NCBI RefSeq assembly: GCF_000764305.2
Contig: NW_025944352.1
Coordinates: 233,890 to 297,889, forward strand
Source: Hyalella azteca
Taxonomy: Eukaryota > Arthropoda > Malacostraca > Amphipoda > Hyalellidae
DNA length: 64,000 nucleotides
Reading direction: 5' to 3'
Shown: in pieces, positions 47,201 through 60,651 of the stretch
How the letters are laid out: every line of letters begins with the position of its first letter
How positions within the stretch are numbered: position 1 is the stretch's first letter
Program-made: the position numbers and the translations under genes
Notes under the pieces: generated by a model
The model's database searches: none
What the model was told of the DNA's origin: nothing
What the model saw: the letters and a program-made list of their open reading frames with translations, nothing else

Positions 47201-50200
47201 ATACAAATAAAAAGAAGTCAGTATAACAAGCCCCTTCGTAGATTTCTTCTAGCAGTAAATTATTTATTGTAACCTTTCTGGAGAAAATTAAAAACTTGGT
47301 ATTACACGATAATCCGTCAATGAGATCATAATATCATTAATGGTAATAGGCCAGCCAGAGGTAGAGGGATCGTTGATGCATATACCATGGCAAACTTTCT
47401 AAACAACATTTACAAATAAAAAGAATGCCAAGTGACAAATAAAAGAAAATTAAAAATATATAACTCAGTACTCACTGCAGTGACTGACAGAGAACGCATT
47501 TTCTCGTCGACGAAAACGTGAAGTCACGGACGGACGGACGAACGGATATGACGAGCACAATAGCGCCTTTTTTCTATAAATGATAAAATGAACTAAAAAA
47601 GCGAAATACCCTAAATTCATTGAACCTAATTTATGACTAAAATATAACAAGAAAATGTTATGTTTACTGACAGCGGCATGCAGAGGAACATGGCCATCTG
47701 ATGGTCCTTGAGGATGTACATTTGGCCCTTGAGCAGCAGTCCCTTCTCGCCCTCGTGGAGCTGTTGGTCGCTGGACAGACTCCTGTTCTTCTGGATCCAC
47801 TCGGACCTGTGGGACCTGCGACGCTCCAGCGACACTTGAGACGCGTCTCTGGCACGATATCAATATACTATCAATATTTTACATCAATATAATATAATGT
47901 AAATCAATAATATACATCAATATACGGCGATTTCAATCAATTTTATTCAACTTTTTGAAGTTCGGTCTCACATTAGTGCGGAAAAGATGTGGAAGTGCAA
48001 AAAACGATGTGCACGAAATTCGAGACCTCTAATTGATTCCTTTACGATTTCAGGGTCGTTTTAAATTTTTAAAAATATAACTCAGTACTCACTGCAGTGA
48101 GTGACAGAGAGCGCATTTTCTCGTCGACGAAAACGTGGAGTCACGGACGGACAGACAGACGGACAGACGGACATGGCGAGCATAATAGTGCATTTGTTCC
48201 ATAAATGAGAAAATGCGCTAAAAATATGAAAAATTAAGTAAATATCCAGTTAGCACTTTCAGGCCACAATGGGCAACGATTATCATAAAAATGGCTTTAG
48301 AATTTTCAAAGCTCTTATTCATCATTTTCGTCATTAGATAATCATATGTAAATTGTAAAATATGCGATTTTCATAAGATTTTTCAAAATATATGAATAAA
48401 AGTCTTGTAAGATTTAAGGGAAGACTTCATTTCTGCCTATTTGCTGTAAATTAGAGAAATTAGTATTAACCCTATTTTATTATATAGCATGAGCTTTGCT
48501 TATCAACTTTTCACTTCAAATAAATTGATCATCTCGACAAATCCGATAAGCACAGGTCATCCACTCAATAGCCACTCACAGCTCACTTTGCTGGCCACTC
48601 AACAGCCACTTACTGGCTGCGAACTGACCTCGCTGATTCAGCTCGTAAGCCACTCAGAGTTAGCTCGCTGACTACTCATAAACAACTAACAATTCAGTTC
48701 TATGGCCACTCATTTAAGCCGCTCACAGTTCAGCTCGCTGGCAACTCAATGCCGCTCACAGTCCAGGCCACTCATAAACCACTCATTGATAAGTTCAGGC
48801 TACTAATGTACCACTCATTGATCAGCTTGCTGGCCAGTCATAAGCCACTCGTTAATCAGCTCGCTGGCCTCGCAAAAGCCACTCAATGATTGGCTAGCTG
48901 GCCACTCACCCGTATGGTCACTAAAACAAATAAAAAGGCACTCACTATTGAGCTCTCAGACCACTCGTTAATCACACACAGTTCAGCTCGCTGGCCACTC
49001 GTAAGCCACTCACAGTTCAGCTCGCTGGCCACTCAGCTCTGCACTGAACGGACACGCCATGGCGGAGAGCGACCCGACGCTTTTACTAGATGCTCCAGCG
49101 AACCCTCCCGTGAACCCTGACGTCGGGGGCTTGGGGTTGCATGAGTACCCCGGGGCTAACGAGGCCCTAGAAGATGACATTCCTCCATGAACCCCATCAG
49201 GAGGGGTTGGAGTTGACAGGGGGGAGGTGCCGCTGGTGTGGCTGCTGTTGTTATTGTTTGCCTTGATCCTAGCGACGACCTCCCAGGCAACGCGGTCGTG
49301 CATCAGCACCTTCAGGTGCATCAAAAAGATGTAGTGTTTCAGCATCTGAAGTGCATCAGCACCTTCAGGTGCATCAAAAAAACTTAGTGTCTCAGCATCT
49401 AAAGTGCATCAGCACCTTCAGGTGCATCAAAAAGAGTTAGTGTCTCAGCATCTGAAGTGCATCAGCACCTTCAGGTGCATCAAAAAGACTTAGTGTCTCA
49501 GCATCTGAAGTGCATCAGCACCTTCAGGTGCATCAAAAAGACTTTAGAAACACTTCTCATCATATCAATTTTTCCTAAGATTTTAGGTTGACGTTTAAAC
49601 ATTTTTTATGTGACACGGGCTTTACTTATCTGCGTAACAGCAAATTTCATTTCTCAGAAACTCAACATTTTTTACAGCATTGCTCTCACTAACTTCTAGG
49701 TTCAAGAAGTATCACGAGATCGCTAAGTAAGAATTGCAGGCCTGCCTCACCAGATAAACTAGTTCCTTAACAACCACGCTGGTCACTAACGGACATGTCT
49801 GCCAGGCGCGACCATTGGCCCCCAAATTTATTAGGTCATTCCTGGCCGTGCTGTAGTGACCCAGTCAAAGATCAAAAATTGCTCGAGCCCAGTCAAAATT
49901 CCAGGGCTTTTAGCCTCAGCTTTAAGAGCGTGGAGAGGGTTATCGGTCGTCACGCGTGAATATATTCCATTTTATGCTCATAAAAAGATATAGTTGCAAG
50001 GTAGACAGCCATGAACGACCGTCAGCCAACCACGTTGGGCTTACCACGCATGATTCCGTTGCCAGCTCCCAGCTGTGATATTTATCTCCCACCTGCTGAA
50101 ACACATATTCCTCCATGCGGACAACAAATTAATAAACATCAAAATTAACAAGCAAATTTTATGGCACGGACGTTCGCCTTCAGGACTTCGGGACGCACCT

Positions 50201-52084
50201 CCTTCCACGAGAATTGCATGACGGGTCGGCGGATGCTGAAGTGGTCCACAAATTCTGAGCCGATGAGCCCCGCGCCCAGTAGCTGATGTATGCGGTCACC
50301 CGCCAGTCGCACGCGCAGGTCAGCGTCCATCACAATGCCGCATGGGAACAGCTGCATCTGAGCCACATAAAGTGAGGAATATTAATACCGGCAGATAAAA
50401 TTTAAATGGCTTTAGTTGAGTTAATCGAAATAATATGCACTTGTTCTACTAATACATTAGGTGCCTCGTCCTCCTCATAGTTGTTTTTTTTAACCTAAAG
50501 CTACAGATAAGGAAGACTTCCTACATTATAAAAATGGGACGCACTTTCTGCACGTGGCACTGATAAGCCGAACTAAATCAGGAAGACCCACATAGAGGCC
50601 AAACATGAGTCGCTATTTGGACCATATGACTCGTTCAATACTCTGAGAGTATTTTTCATGGATGCAGCAAAACTGCAAGATCTTGAGCCAAGATCTAGTA
50701 ATTCCTATAAGGATATATGGCAGAAAAGACTTTATGTACAGTTTGCGCTACTGACCTCGTCATGTGGTTGGTTGTACAAGCAAAATTATCGTTTTTATTG
50801 GCAGTTGTTCCAATAAATTACTTACGGACCAGACTAACCCACTCAATTACGCGGGGTGTCACTCAGTGTTTGGGTGTATGTCAGAAAAACCGTTTATGGT
50901 GTACCCACTATTCTAGCAGGTACGTCACGTGGCTTAATTTGACTATGTATTTTTAAATTTGATTTTAATATTTTCGACGCGCAAATGTACCTAAAACGGA
51001 ACTTAATACAGCTGAAAACTAGAGAAAATAATGCGTTTTTTGCGTATATTAACTGTGTATTTTTAATATTGATTTTAATATTTTAACACGTAAATGAAAT
51101 CAAAACGAACATATTAGTACAGCTGAAAATGCAAAGAAAACGATTCACTTTTTGAGCAAATTGATTATCGATTCTGATTTTGATATTTTGAACACGTAAA
51201 TTTAGCCAAAACGCCATTATAGTCTTGAGGCTCCGTTCTTACCAAAGCAGTTGTGAAATATTTTCCGATCGCTCATTGCCACTTAGTAGCTCACATTTGA
51301 ATTTTATTCATGCTCTTCAATTTTCCTTACGTAAATTTTACCCACGTCACAAGTTGATGTAAATGATATGAATTTCACTGTCTTCATGCAATGTCTTTGG
51401 ATGGGCAGCTTCAATTGTTTCTTCATGATTTCATTGCGTCTCAGATCTCGACCCCGAATAAAATTTAATGAACTTTCTCCGTCTTAATAACGATCGCATA
51501 TTTAATCAGTTTTGCAAGAATCAAGTTTGTTTTCCGCAAAATGCACGCATTAAAAAATCTGAGTGCCTGAGCGAAATAACGAGTTATTTATCTCCCGGCT
51601 CCCATAATGCCTGGCAAGGGCAGCTGCACGTGTCCAAGAGCGTTATTTAATGGCCATCGGAAAATCGTTTTGAAATCCTGGTTAGCGTCACAGGGAACGG
51701 CGCAAACGTTTGGTCGACATAAGACGACGCTCTTATTTTCTTACTTTCATCATCGTTGATCGATGCCGAGCAAAAAGCCGAGCAAAAAAGATTAAGCTGT
51801 GATACAATTGGCAAAAAATTAATTGGAGATCGGCCGCGCATAAGTTGTGCACTGAAGCCGTGAAATTATTAATTCTGTGATTTCTATATATTTTTTTCAT
51901 ATATTTGTATATTACAAATATAAAAATATAAAGCTTTATAGGCTTTATATTTTTATAAAGCTTTTAAAGCTTTATAAAAATATAGAGCATGAAGCTTGCG
52001 AGTTCGAGACCGCAAAATGCTGTGGATGTTCTGCGATGTTAAGAATCGGCGACAGGCCTACGGCCTAATAAACGCTGAAACCGC

Positions 52085-52147
<63 letters not shown>

Positions 52148-55100
52148 ATTATTATATTTATATATAGCTTCATGAGAGTTCGACTCCATTGAAATAGGAG
52201 CTAGGTATCAATTTTATTTTTTCCGTTCTTAATTCTGGCGTGAACTCTTATGTCAATTAAATAGCATTGGCCGTGGGGAGCGCAGGGCCAATAGCAGCTC
52301 CGTACGATTTTTCACGCAATAGTTCAGTTTCGCGTGCAAAAAATTAGTCATACCAGGATTTTCGGGATGCATAAATGTATTCTGCGTTGGATTTCAGAGT
52401 TGCACCTCTCCTATTTTATTATTATGTTGCAGGTCACCCTTTTAATATTATTAACCGAAGCTACATTTACTGAACTATATGTAACTCCACTCACCTATAT
52501 GATGCATTGTATTCCAACTGCTGTCGTTGGAAAAATTTCTCAGAAATGTGAGAGCGCAACATCCTTAATCAAATATCATTGAATTCCAATGATTGATGTA
52601 GCGTCTCAGAACACAAGCAGACATTGGCAATTCTATTATGGCTGTCGGGATTTCATTTAAGAACATTTCAGCGACGCCCGAATTGCGGACAAAGGATTTG
52701 TCAAATCCGCGCCACTCTCCAGATTGCAGCAAAGCGCCTTGAACTGCTAGGCCAATTTGGGAACCGTCGATGTTGGAAGCGGGACATTCCATAGGAATTT
52801 GGTTGAATGACCTCGTTGAATTTCTGATTCCTGTCGAGATTAATTGTTGAATGCCAGTGCCAACACTTGGTGTTGTTTGGTGAGATGTTATTATTGGCAA
52901 ACCACGCCTTCTTAGTATAGTGCTCGCAGATGTGGTCTTATTGATATAAGAAGGCACAATATAGTATGTTCAGTGAAGTTCGCCTGTACAATAGTGTCGT
53001 ATGATCTTAGTTGAATGGTGATGAAAGTTATAGTATCTTCACTGTTAAGTGGTGTTCGTTTGAATAATAGTGTCATATGATCTAATTGAGAATAGTACTA
53101 ATGATTAGAGTGTTCAGTTGCGTTCGAACGAGTACAATAGTGTCGTATGGTCTTTTCGTAGTGATGAGCGATATGTCGTGTGCAGTGGTGTTCGGCTGAA
53201 TAATAATGTAGTTGGCCTGTGTAAACGTGGAGCTTGTGGGATGCGCTCTTGGAAAATATTCACTTGACATTGAATTATTTTTTTCTTAATCGCTCGACTG
53301 TGCCAGTTTTCGATTCATTCCAGCAAATTTTTAAAATTCCAGTCTACTATCGTAAACACATTCCACAATTTTCAGCAGTTTACGAAAAGTATATTATTTA
53401 AAAATTATTAATGAAGAACAATTAGTGGAAATTGATTTTTATTATTTTGCAATTGATTGATTGATTGATTTTTATAACTTTATTAACCTCACCTTTTGAA
53501 TGTTTGTTTTATGGGTCCATGAAAGACAAAAAATCAGATTGACAACATCAGGTCGACCAAAAATCATCTCTAGTGTGGCAAATGGATAAGAATTGTAATC
53601 CCATTCACTACGAATTATTAAATTTCAACTCCCAGCTTTGGCCCCGACGCCCCACCCACTCATGAGGCAGGATTTAGTATCAAATTTCTACGTCGATGGC
53701 GAGAATAAACGACCGCCTACATCGCACTGAAGTTAATTCGATGGATGAGAGCGGCGGCCGTTGGCGTAATTGCAGGTTCGAGTTTTGTGATCGGTTAAGG
53801 TGCAGGTTCCTCACATTTACCCAATTAGCGAGAAGGTAGTCCATTTTCCGAGCACTCGAGGCTCTAATTGCTTTTCGAAAGCAATTATTCTTCAATTTTT
53901 CGAAGAGAAATCATAAGTGAAGGAACAACCCAATTTTTAAATCAAAGATACTCTTCATTTACTTTGAAATCATTTGTTCACATTCAAGTAATGAAATGAA
54001 GCTAAAATAGAAAGCAACGACAAGCAAAAAATTTCAGATCGTTAATTCCGATTCGATGACATGAACAAAACTGATCAATCTATTGCCTTGATGGAAATCT
54101 GCATGTTTTGTGCAGCCAAACTTCAGGCCAAAATGAGATTGTTACGATTGCCTCACTGCGTTAGTATTACTTATTCTTTTTAGTGATTTTGCTTGCAATT
54201 TTTTTTTTGTTATTTTGAATATTTATTTAAATTAGTTTATCTAAAGTTATTCTTTATAAACAAGTAGGTATTCACACCGCGTGTGAACAGAACAAATAGT
54301 TCTTCATTTAAGGGGAGCGTCTAGGGTAAAATTTATCTCGGCTATTTACGAACGGATCACTCTGAAACTTGATACACATATGTAAAATAGAATTCTAAGA
54401 CATTTTTGTTCGTGGGAATTTTTCGAAAAAATGAAAGAAAACGTTATCATTCGATGCGTAAAGACCATATCTAAAACGCAACACGAGGGCTTTTAGGATT
54501 TCTCATTTTTGTGGGCATTTTTCGTAAATTTTTCGAAAATTTTTCGATTTTCCCCCCGCCACCCCCCTTTTGCGGAATAAAATCCAAACTATAACGAAAT
54601 TAGAAAAACGCCCGTGTATCGTTCTAGATAATTTTGTTGCGCATCGAATGGTATATGTCTCATTGTTGTAGCTTAAAAACTCTAGGAGGAGATAGGTTTG
54701 CAGTGACAATATGTTAACTTTTCAGTAGAGCCCGTCAAAGTCCCGCGCGCATCGGAATAGGCACTCAATGTAGCAAGGATACAAAACTAAACGTTACTGG
54801 AGCTTGATTCCAGTCAAACCCTCCCTTTCATGATCTGTCGTGAACGCATAAATCAACGTACAGAGATGGTTTTGGTACCGTTGGATAGATCAGAATGTCA
54901 GCTTTAAGATGAGACTAAAAACCGGAAAAGCCGAAATCCAAAATTTTACCCTAGACGCTCCCCTTAAAACACGTATCGTTAGGTAGGATAGTGAATACGA
55001 CAGTAGTCGAATGTAAATGGTCACACATGTAAGTCTTATTTCCGCTGTCATATGTTCAAGTCGATTGAGCCCATGTTCGTCAATCACTATTGTATTTTTC

Positions 55101-58100
55101 GACCCTTCGCGCACTATACATGTAAGCCACTATACGATTGAAGAAACTTCCATGTATTGGACACCACGTGGTGAAAGCACAAGCACGCAGCGCCAGGATA
55201 TAAATTAATTAAGAATAATGCATCACTTTTCACAAGCTACATGTGAACCATAATTACTATTACGAGCAATGTGGCAGGATCATTCTTACTATTACATGCA
55301 GTGTGTCGGGCACCATAGTCACTATTATGTTCAGAGTGGTGTTCACCATAGTCACCATTACGAGCAGTGTGGTGTGCATCATACTCCCTATTACATGCAG
55401 TGTGTCGGGCACCATACTCACTATTACATGCAGTGTGGTGTTCACCATACTCACTATCACATGCAGTGTGGTGTTGGGCAAAGAAGGTCTGCTGAAGTCC
55501 ACCTTCATCTTCTGGAAGTCCTGCAAGAAGTCTCGGTTATCGAAATCCAGCCTGCGGAAATACATAGAAATGCACAAACATATGAGCGTGGAAGCGGTCA
55601 AATTTATGTTTCCAAAATTGAACATTCAATTTTTCAATCTTCTCTCTTTCAATCTTCTTTCGGTGATTTAAAATCAAATTTTAAAATCTAGAAATAGGAA
55701 AATTTTGAAGGCACAATCAAATTGTGAATAATTAATTCCACAAAACCTTTTCATGTACTTAAAATGCCTATATTGTCCTAAAGAAAAGTTTCACTCTCCA
55801 ACAAAGTGCTTAGAAATATTTTAAATTATGATATGCAAAACAACCTCCAAATTTAACTAAGCAACGATTACGCACTTCATGCATTTCACTTTCAATTGGT
55901 AAACTCGGAGTCACAAATTCGCTATCGCACAGTAAAACAAGACACGCAGTTGATGTGCCACGCAGCAGCTCACCTATAAGACACGCAGTTGATGTGCCAC
56001 GCAGCAGCTCACCTATAAGACACGCAGTTGATGTGCCACGCAGNCATCACCAGCACCAACATCCTCAGCACCAACATCCTCAGCACCAACATCACCAGCA
56101 CCAACATCCTCAGCACCAACATCCTCAGCACCAACATCACCAGCACCAACATCCTCAGCACCAACATCCTCAGCACCAACATCACCAGCACCAACATCCT
56201 CAGCACCAACATCCTCAGCACCAACATCACCAGCACCAACATCCTCAGCACCAACATCCTCAGCACCAACATCACCAGCACCAACATCCTCAGCACCAAC
56301 ATCCTCAGCACCAACATCACCAGCACCAACATCCTCAGCACCAACATCCTCAGCACCAACATCACCAGCACCAACATCCTCAGCACCAACATCCTCAGCA
56401 CCAACATCACCAGCACCAACATCCTCAGCACCAACATCCTCAGCACCAACATCACCAGCACCAACATCCTCAGCACCAACATCCTCAGCACCAACATCCT
56501 CAGCACCAACATCCTCAGCACCAACATCCTCAGCACCAGCAACAACAGCCACTACAACACAATAAGCAACCGCCGTTACCTCATCAACCGCAGTAACATG
56601 AATAGCAACATCAACATCAACATCAAGAACAAAAGAAACAACTGCATCTTAACTGTAAAAACTGTGGTAAGAGTTTGCTGTGTCATAATCTGCAGGGGCC
56701 ACTGAATTTTTTCTTCTCAGATAAGCTATTGTCAATTATTTGAATTGCTTTTATAAAATAAAATTAAAATTTAATTGCTCATATACTTTTGATGGAATCA
56801 TTTATAAGGCTTGGGCGAATATGTTTTACAACTATTCATGCCTCAGAAATGGAAATATTTCAAGAAATACAATCTTCGCTGAACATTTTTCTTTCTGAAT
56901 TTATCGGAATCGGCGAAGACATTTCGAGCAACTTTTCGCCAAAGTTTTGCGGACGCTGAAATTCCGCGGAGAACTTGACAGGATTTTGATGACAAAAAGC
57001 CAAGCAAAAACAGTACGTCTGTTTACTCATTTGTCCGTGTAAACTTTCAACAAACACCGTATGCGTGTTTACATACGGGTGTCCGTATCAACTTCCAGCA
57101 CGGATTATCTTAACAATAATCCCAAGTGAGATATTTTATATTTATGTAATGCATTGCAAACTTTGTCTGATTTATAGCTTTATGAATTGCATATTTGATT
57201 GCGACGGTGCTGAGGGATTCTACCCTCTAGTACTGCACACGAACCACACACCCATCATATGAACTACACACAAAACACAAACACGCTAAAAACGCAATCT
57301 CACACAACGTCTACACACATATTTATATCACACACGCAAACATCACACACCCTTTAAAACGCATCCCACACACCGCTCACATTTACAAAAGCACGCATCT
57401 CATACACGCAAACATAGCTCGCATCTAGGACCCAGCCCCACACACACACACAAATAACGCAAAAAATACATGCCTAAAATACAGCCTCAAACATCGTATA
57501 CACACAAAAACATCGCACACACCCAAAGTACTGCACCACAAGCTATATATAAACCCACACATCACACGCACTTTGCCCACACAAAAACACAGCCTCACCC
57601 ATCTTAATTGCGCACTCACACACACATCGCAACCACCTAACACAGCCCACACACACCCCGTATACCATACACATATAACACACAGCCCCACACAATACAC
57701 ATCACACACACCTAACACACAGCCCACACACATAGCACACAGCCCCACACAAAACACATCACACACACATAACACACACCTAACACACAGCATCACATAC
57801 ATCCCCACATACCACACATCACATACATCGCACGCACCGATGACGTAGTGAGTGAAGCCGACGCGGCAGCTGCGGTACTGCAGCACGGCGCCCTCGCCAT
57901 CGAAGCGCGTCACGATGAGGGAAGGTGAACGCATCTTGTGGAAGCTGCGAGGGTAGAATAGAGGGAAGGCCTCGTGAACATGCATTCAAGATATGCATAA
58001 GTTTATAGTAAATATGCAAGAGTTTAGAGGGCAACTTCTTATTAATGCAATTCAAATAACAGTATCAGTTTGATTCAAGGCCATCATTAAAACAATTCGC

Positions 58101-60619
58101 AATAACGTGATAATTTAAGGTGAAACACTTATTAATAATTTAATATCAATTAAAAAATTGGGACCAGTTACGAACAAACCATTAATATTTTTTTTTGTAA
58201 GTGCTCGGTAATATAAATTGAAAATAAAGGCTGATGGAGACACCCCCGATTAGGCATTAAGATTACGAATATAAATTTTCTCATTTAATTTCAAGGTCTG
58301 AGGACGGTAAATATTTGAATCGAATTTCAATTGCAAATGTCATGAAGTGCACTTCGGTGGAGCTTCAGTTCTGGCGATATTTGCCATTCATGGACACTGT
58401 ATAAAGTATAATAATTGAACCAGCCATGATAAAACTGAATTGAATTACGTTATCTTATATAACATGAAGACTCATACACTGCAAACTGTTTTAGTAATAA
58501 CTTTAACTTTGGAGTGAAACAATATGAATATGCGGTAGATAATTGTACACAAGTAGAGAAAAATATAACTCAGTACTCACTGCAGTGAGTGACAGAGAGC
58601 GCATTTTCTCGTCGACGAAAACTTGAGGTCACGGACGGACGGACAGACAAACGGACATGGCGAGCACAATAGTGCATTTTTTCCATAAATGAAAAAATGC
58701 GCTAATAAGGCTATTATGCTTCTACGAATGTAGTCAGATTCAGGAGAGATGTCAATTTTTGCAAGATTTGAGGACTTCTTTCATTGGCCATTGGAGACAC
58801 CAGCTATATTAACGAGTTAATGAGGATTATAATACTCAACATGATTGTTAATAGGTTTGATTAATTGTAAAATATTGCTTCATAATATCAAAGTAAATGA
58901 AAACTTCATATGAGAACCAATCAGGACCATTTTCTGAAAATGAGAAACTGGAAATTATTCTAACAGGGCGCGTAATTTCACACATTTCGTGGCCTAGAAG
59001 TTAAGACGCTCAAATAAATTAACTTTCTATGGTGCATATATTGGTTATTTTATACCTTCAGGATCAATGTTTTTTGTATTTTGTACCAATGAGAATACTT
59101 CTACGGTGTTCCAAAAAAGTAATATCGTGTACAATTTATTCTGCCGGTGAAAGTCGATTCCAATTGAAATATTTTATTTATGCGAAATTTTAAGATATAA
59201 GGATATTGTCCGCCGTGCATAGGTATTTGATATCACTAGGAAAAATCGAGGTCAATTTTCCAGTGACCGCCTAAGAACCAATATTTTTATTTTTTCTCAG
59301 GGGAAGAAAAACTAAGAAAATTAGGGCAGTAAATTTTTTCGAAGTTTGTGCAAACACCCGTTGCCGGAAATAATATTTAACTCCTTGAAAATCACGAGCA
59401 AACTTCGCCAGTGAATTGCAAAAGCCGAGAAAATAAAACAAATGGCTGGAATAAAAAGGAATGGACTGCTGGCGAGATCATCTTAGAAGAAAAGAAGAGG
59501 AGCCGAAAATATGTCGTAATTTGAAGACAGAGATTCTTCGCAGAGAATTTTGAGTAAGGCTAATTTGAGTTTAAAGCGTCGTTGAAGTTTAGACGAGTCA
59601 CCCGCTCAAGAGGTCCTGATCCTATAAGACAGAGATTCTTCACAGAGAATTTTGAGTAAGGCTAATTTGAGTTTAAAACGCCGTTGAAGTTTAGACGAGT
59701 CACCCGCTCAAGAGGTCCTGATCCTATAAGACAGAGATTCTTCGCAGAGAATTTTGAGTGAGGCTAATTTGAGTTTAAAGCGTCGTTGAAGTTTAGACGA
59801 GTCACCCGCTCAAAGAGGTCCTGATCGGGCATAGGGGCAACGCTGGGGTCGAATTCCGCTGCTTCCGAGTTACTTTCATCCGATCGAATGCCTTCAGAAT
59901 GTCGGGACAAAACTCGATTTGACGCCCATAACGAAAGCATTAAATATGAAATCAAGGTATAATTAGATGCCTGATAATTCTATGGAATTAAATTTAAAAA
60001 GGAATTTAATTAATTTAATTTATTTAAAATAATTTAAACTTACTGTATGATAATTTGGGTGTTGTAGTAGGCAAGAAAGAAAATTAAATTTTAAAGAAAA
60101 TTAATTTTAGGCTTTGTGTTCCAAAAACTTCAAAAACCATGCACTAGTGTTATTTTTAAGTTAGAATTTTTTCATGAATTCACGTTTATCGAGAATATTG
60201 ACGTAAAGTTTAAAAACCCACGGGATATGATCCAGATCTCAACTCGACCTCATGGATCAACAATCCTCCTCGAGAAGCTCAGATCGCAACCCTTACCTAG
60301 AAACACTACCGACTTCCTTGAGATATCTATCACTTCTTGGTACAGTTCTGTCTATCTTGATCCCAGTGATCGACTAATCTTCTAGATCTATCTTGATATT
60401 GCGTCCCCAGCGGCAGGAAAGATGCATTGATCCCGAGGATTGAGAATGTATTAGGGATAAATAATGCAAATAATAGCCTCGCTGTGGCGAAGGCTCATTG
60501 AATAGCAAGCTCTTCGTGAATCGGTTTTGAATATGTTATAAAATTTGTACTCGCTCGTTGCTAGTTTTTAGCGCATTTTCTCATTTATGGAAAAAATGCA
60601 CTATTGTGCTCGCCATGTC

Positions 60620-60651
<32 letters not shown>

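Noticed and set aside
52140..52200. Second tRNA-like B box (GAGTTCGACTCC)
   Set aside because: Good B box, but no A box or foldable cloverleaf around it; not enough for a tRNA or SINE call.
55247..56043. Regular short direct repeats as a CRISPR array
   Set aside because: Units are contiguous, with no unique spacers, and the locus is a spliced eukaryotic gene.
55955..56705. ORFs of 178-225 codons, His/Gln or Leu/Val rich
   Set aside because: Frame openness follows from the 15-bp repeat in every frame; no splice signals or start context of note.
57425..57985. 186-codon minus-strand ORF, Cys/Val rich
   Set aside because: Most of it translates the CA-rich tract; only its first part is sGC exon 2, which ends at a good donor.
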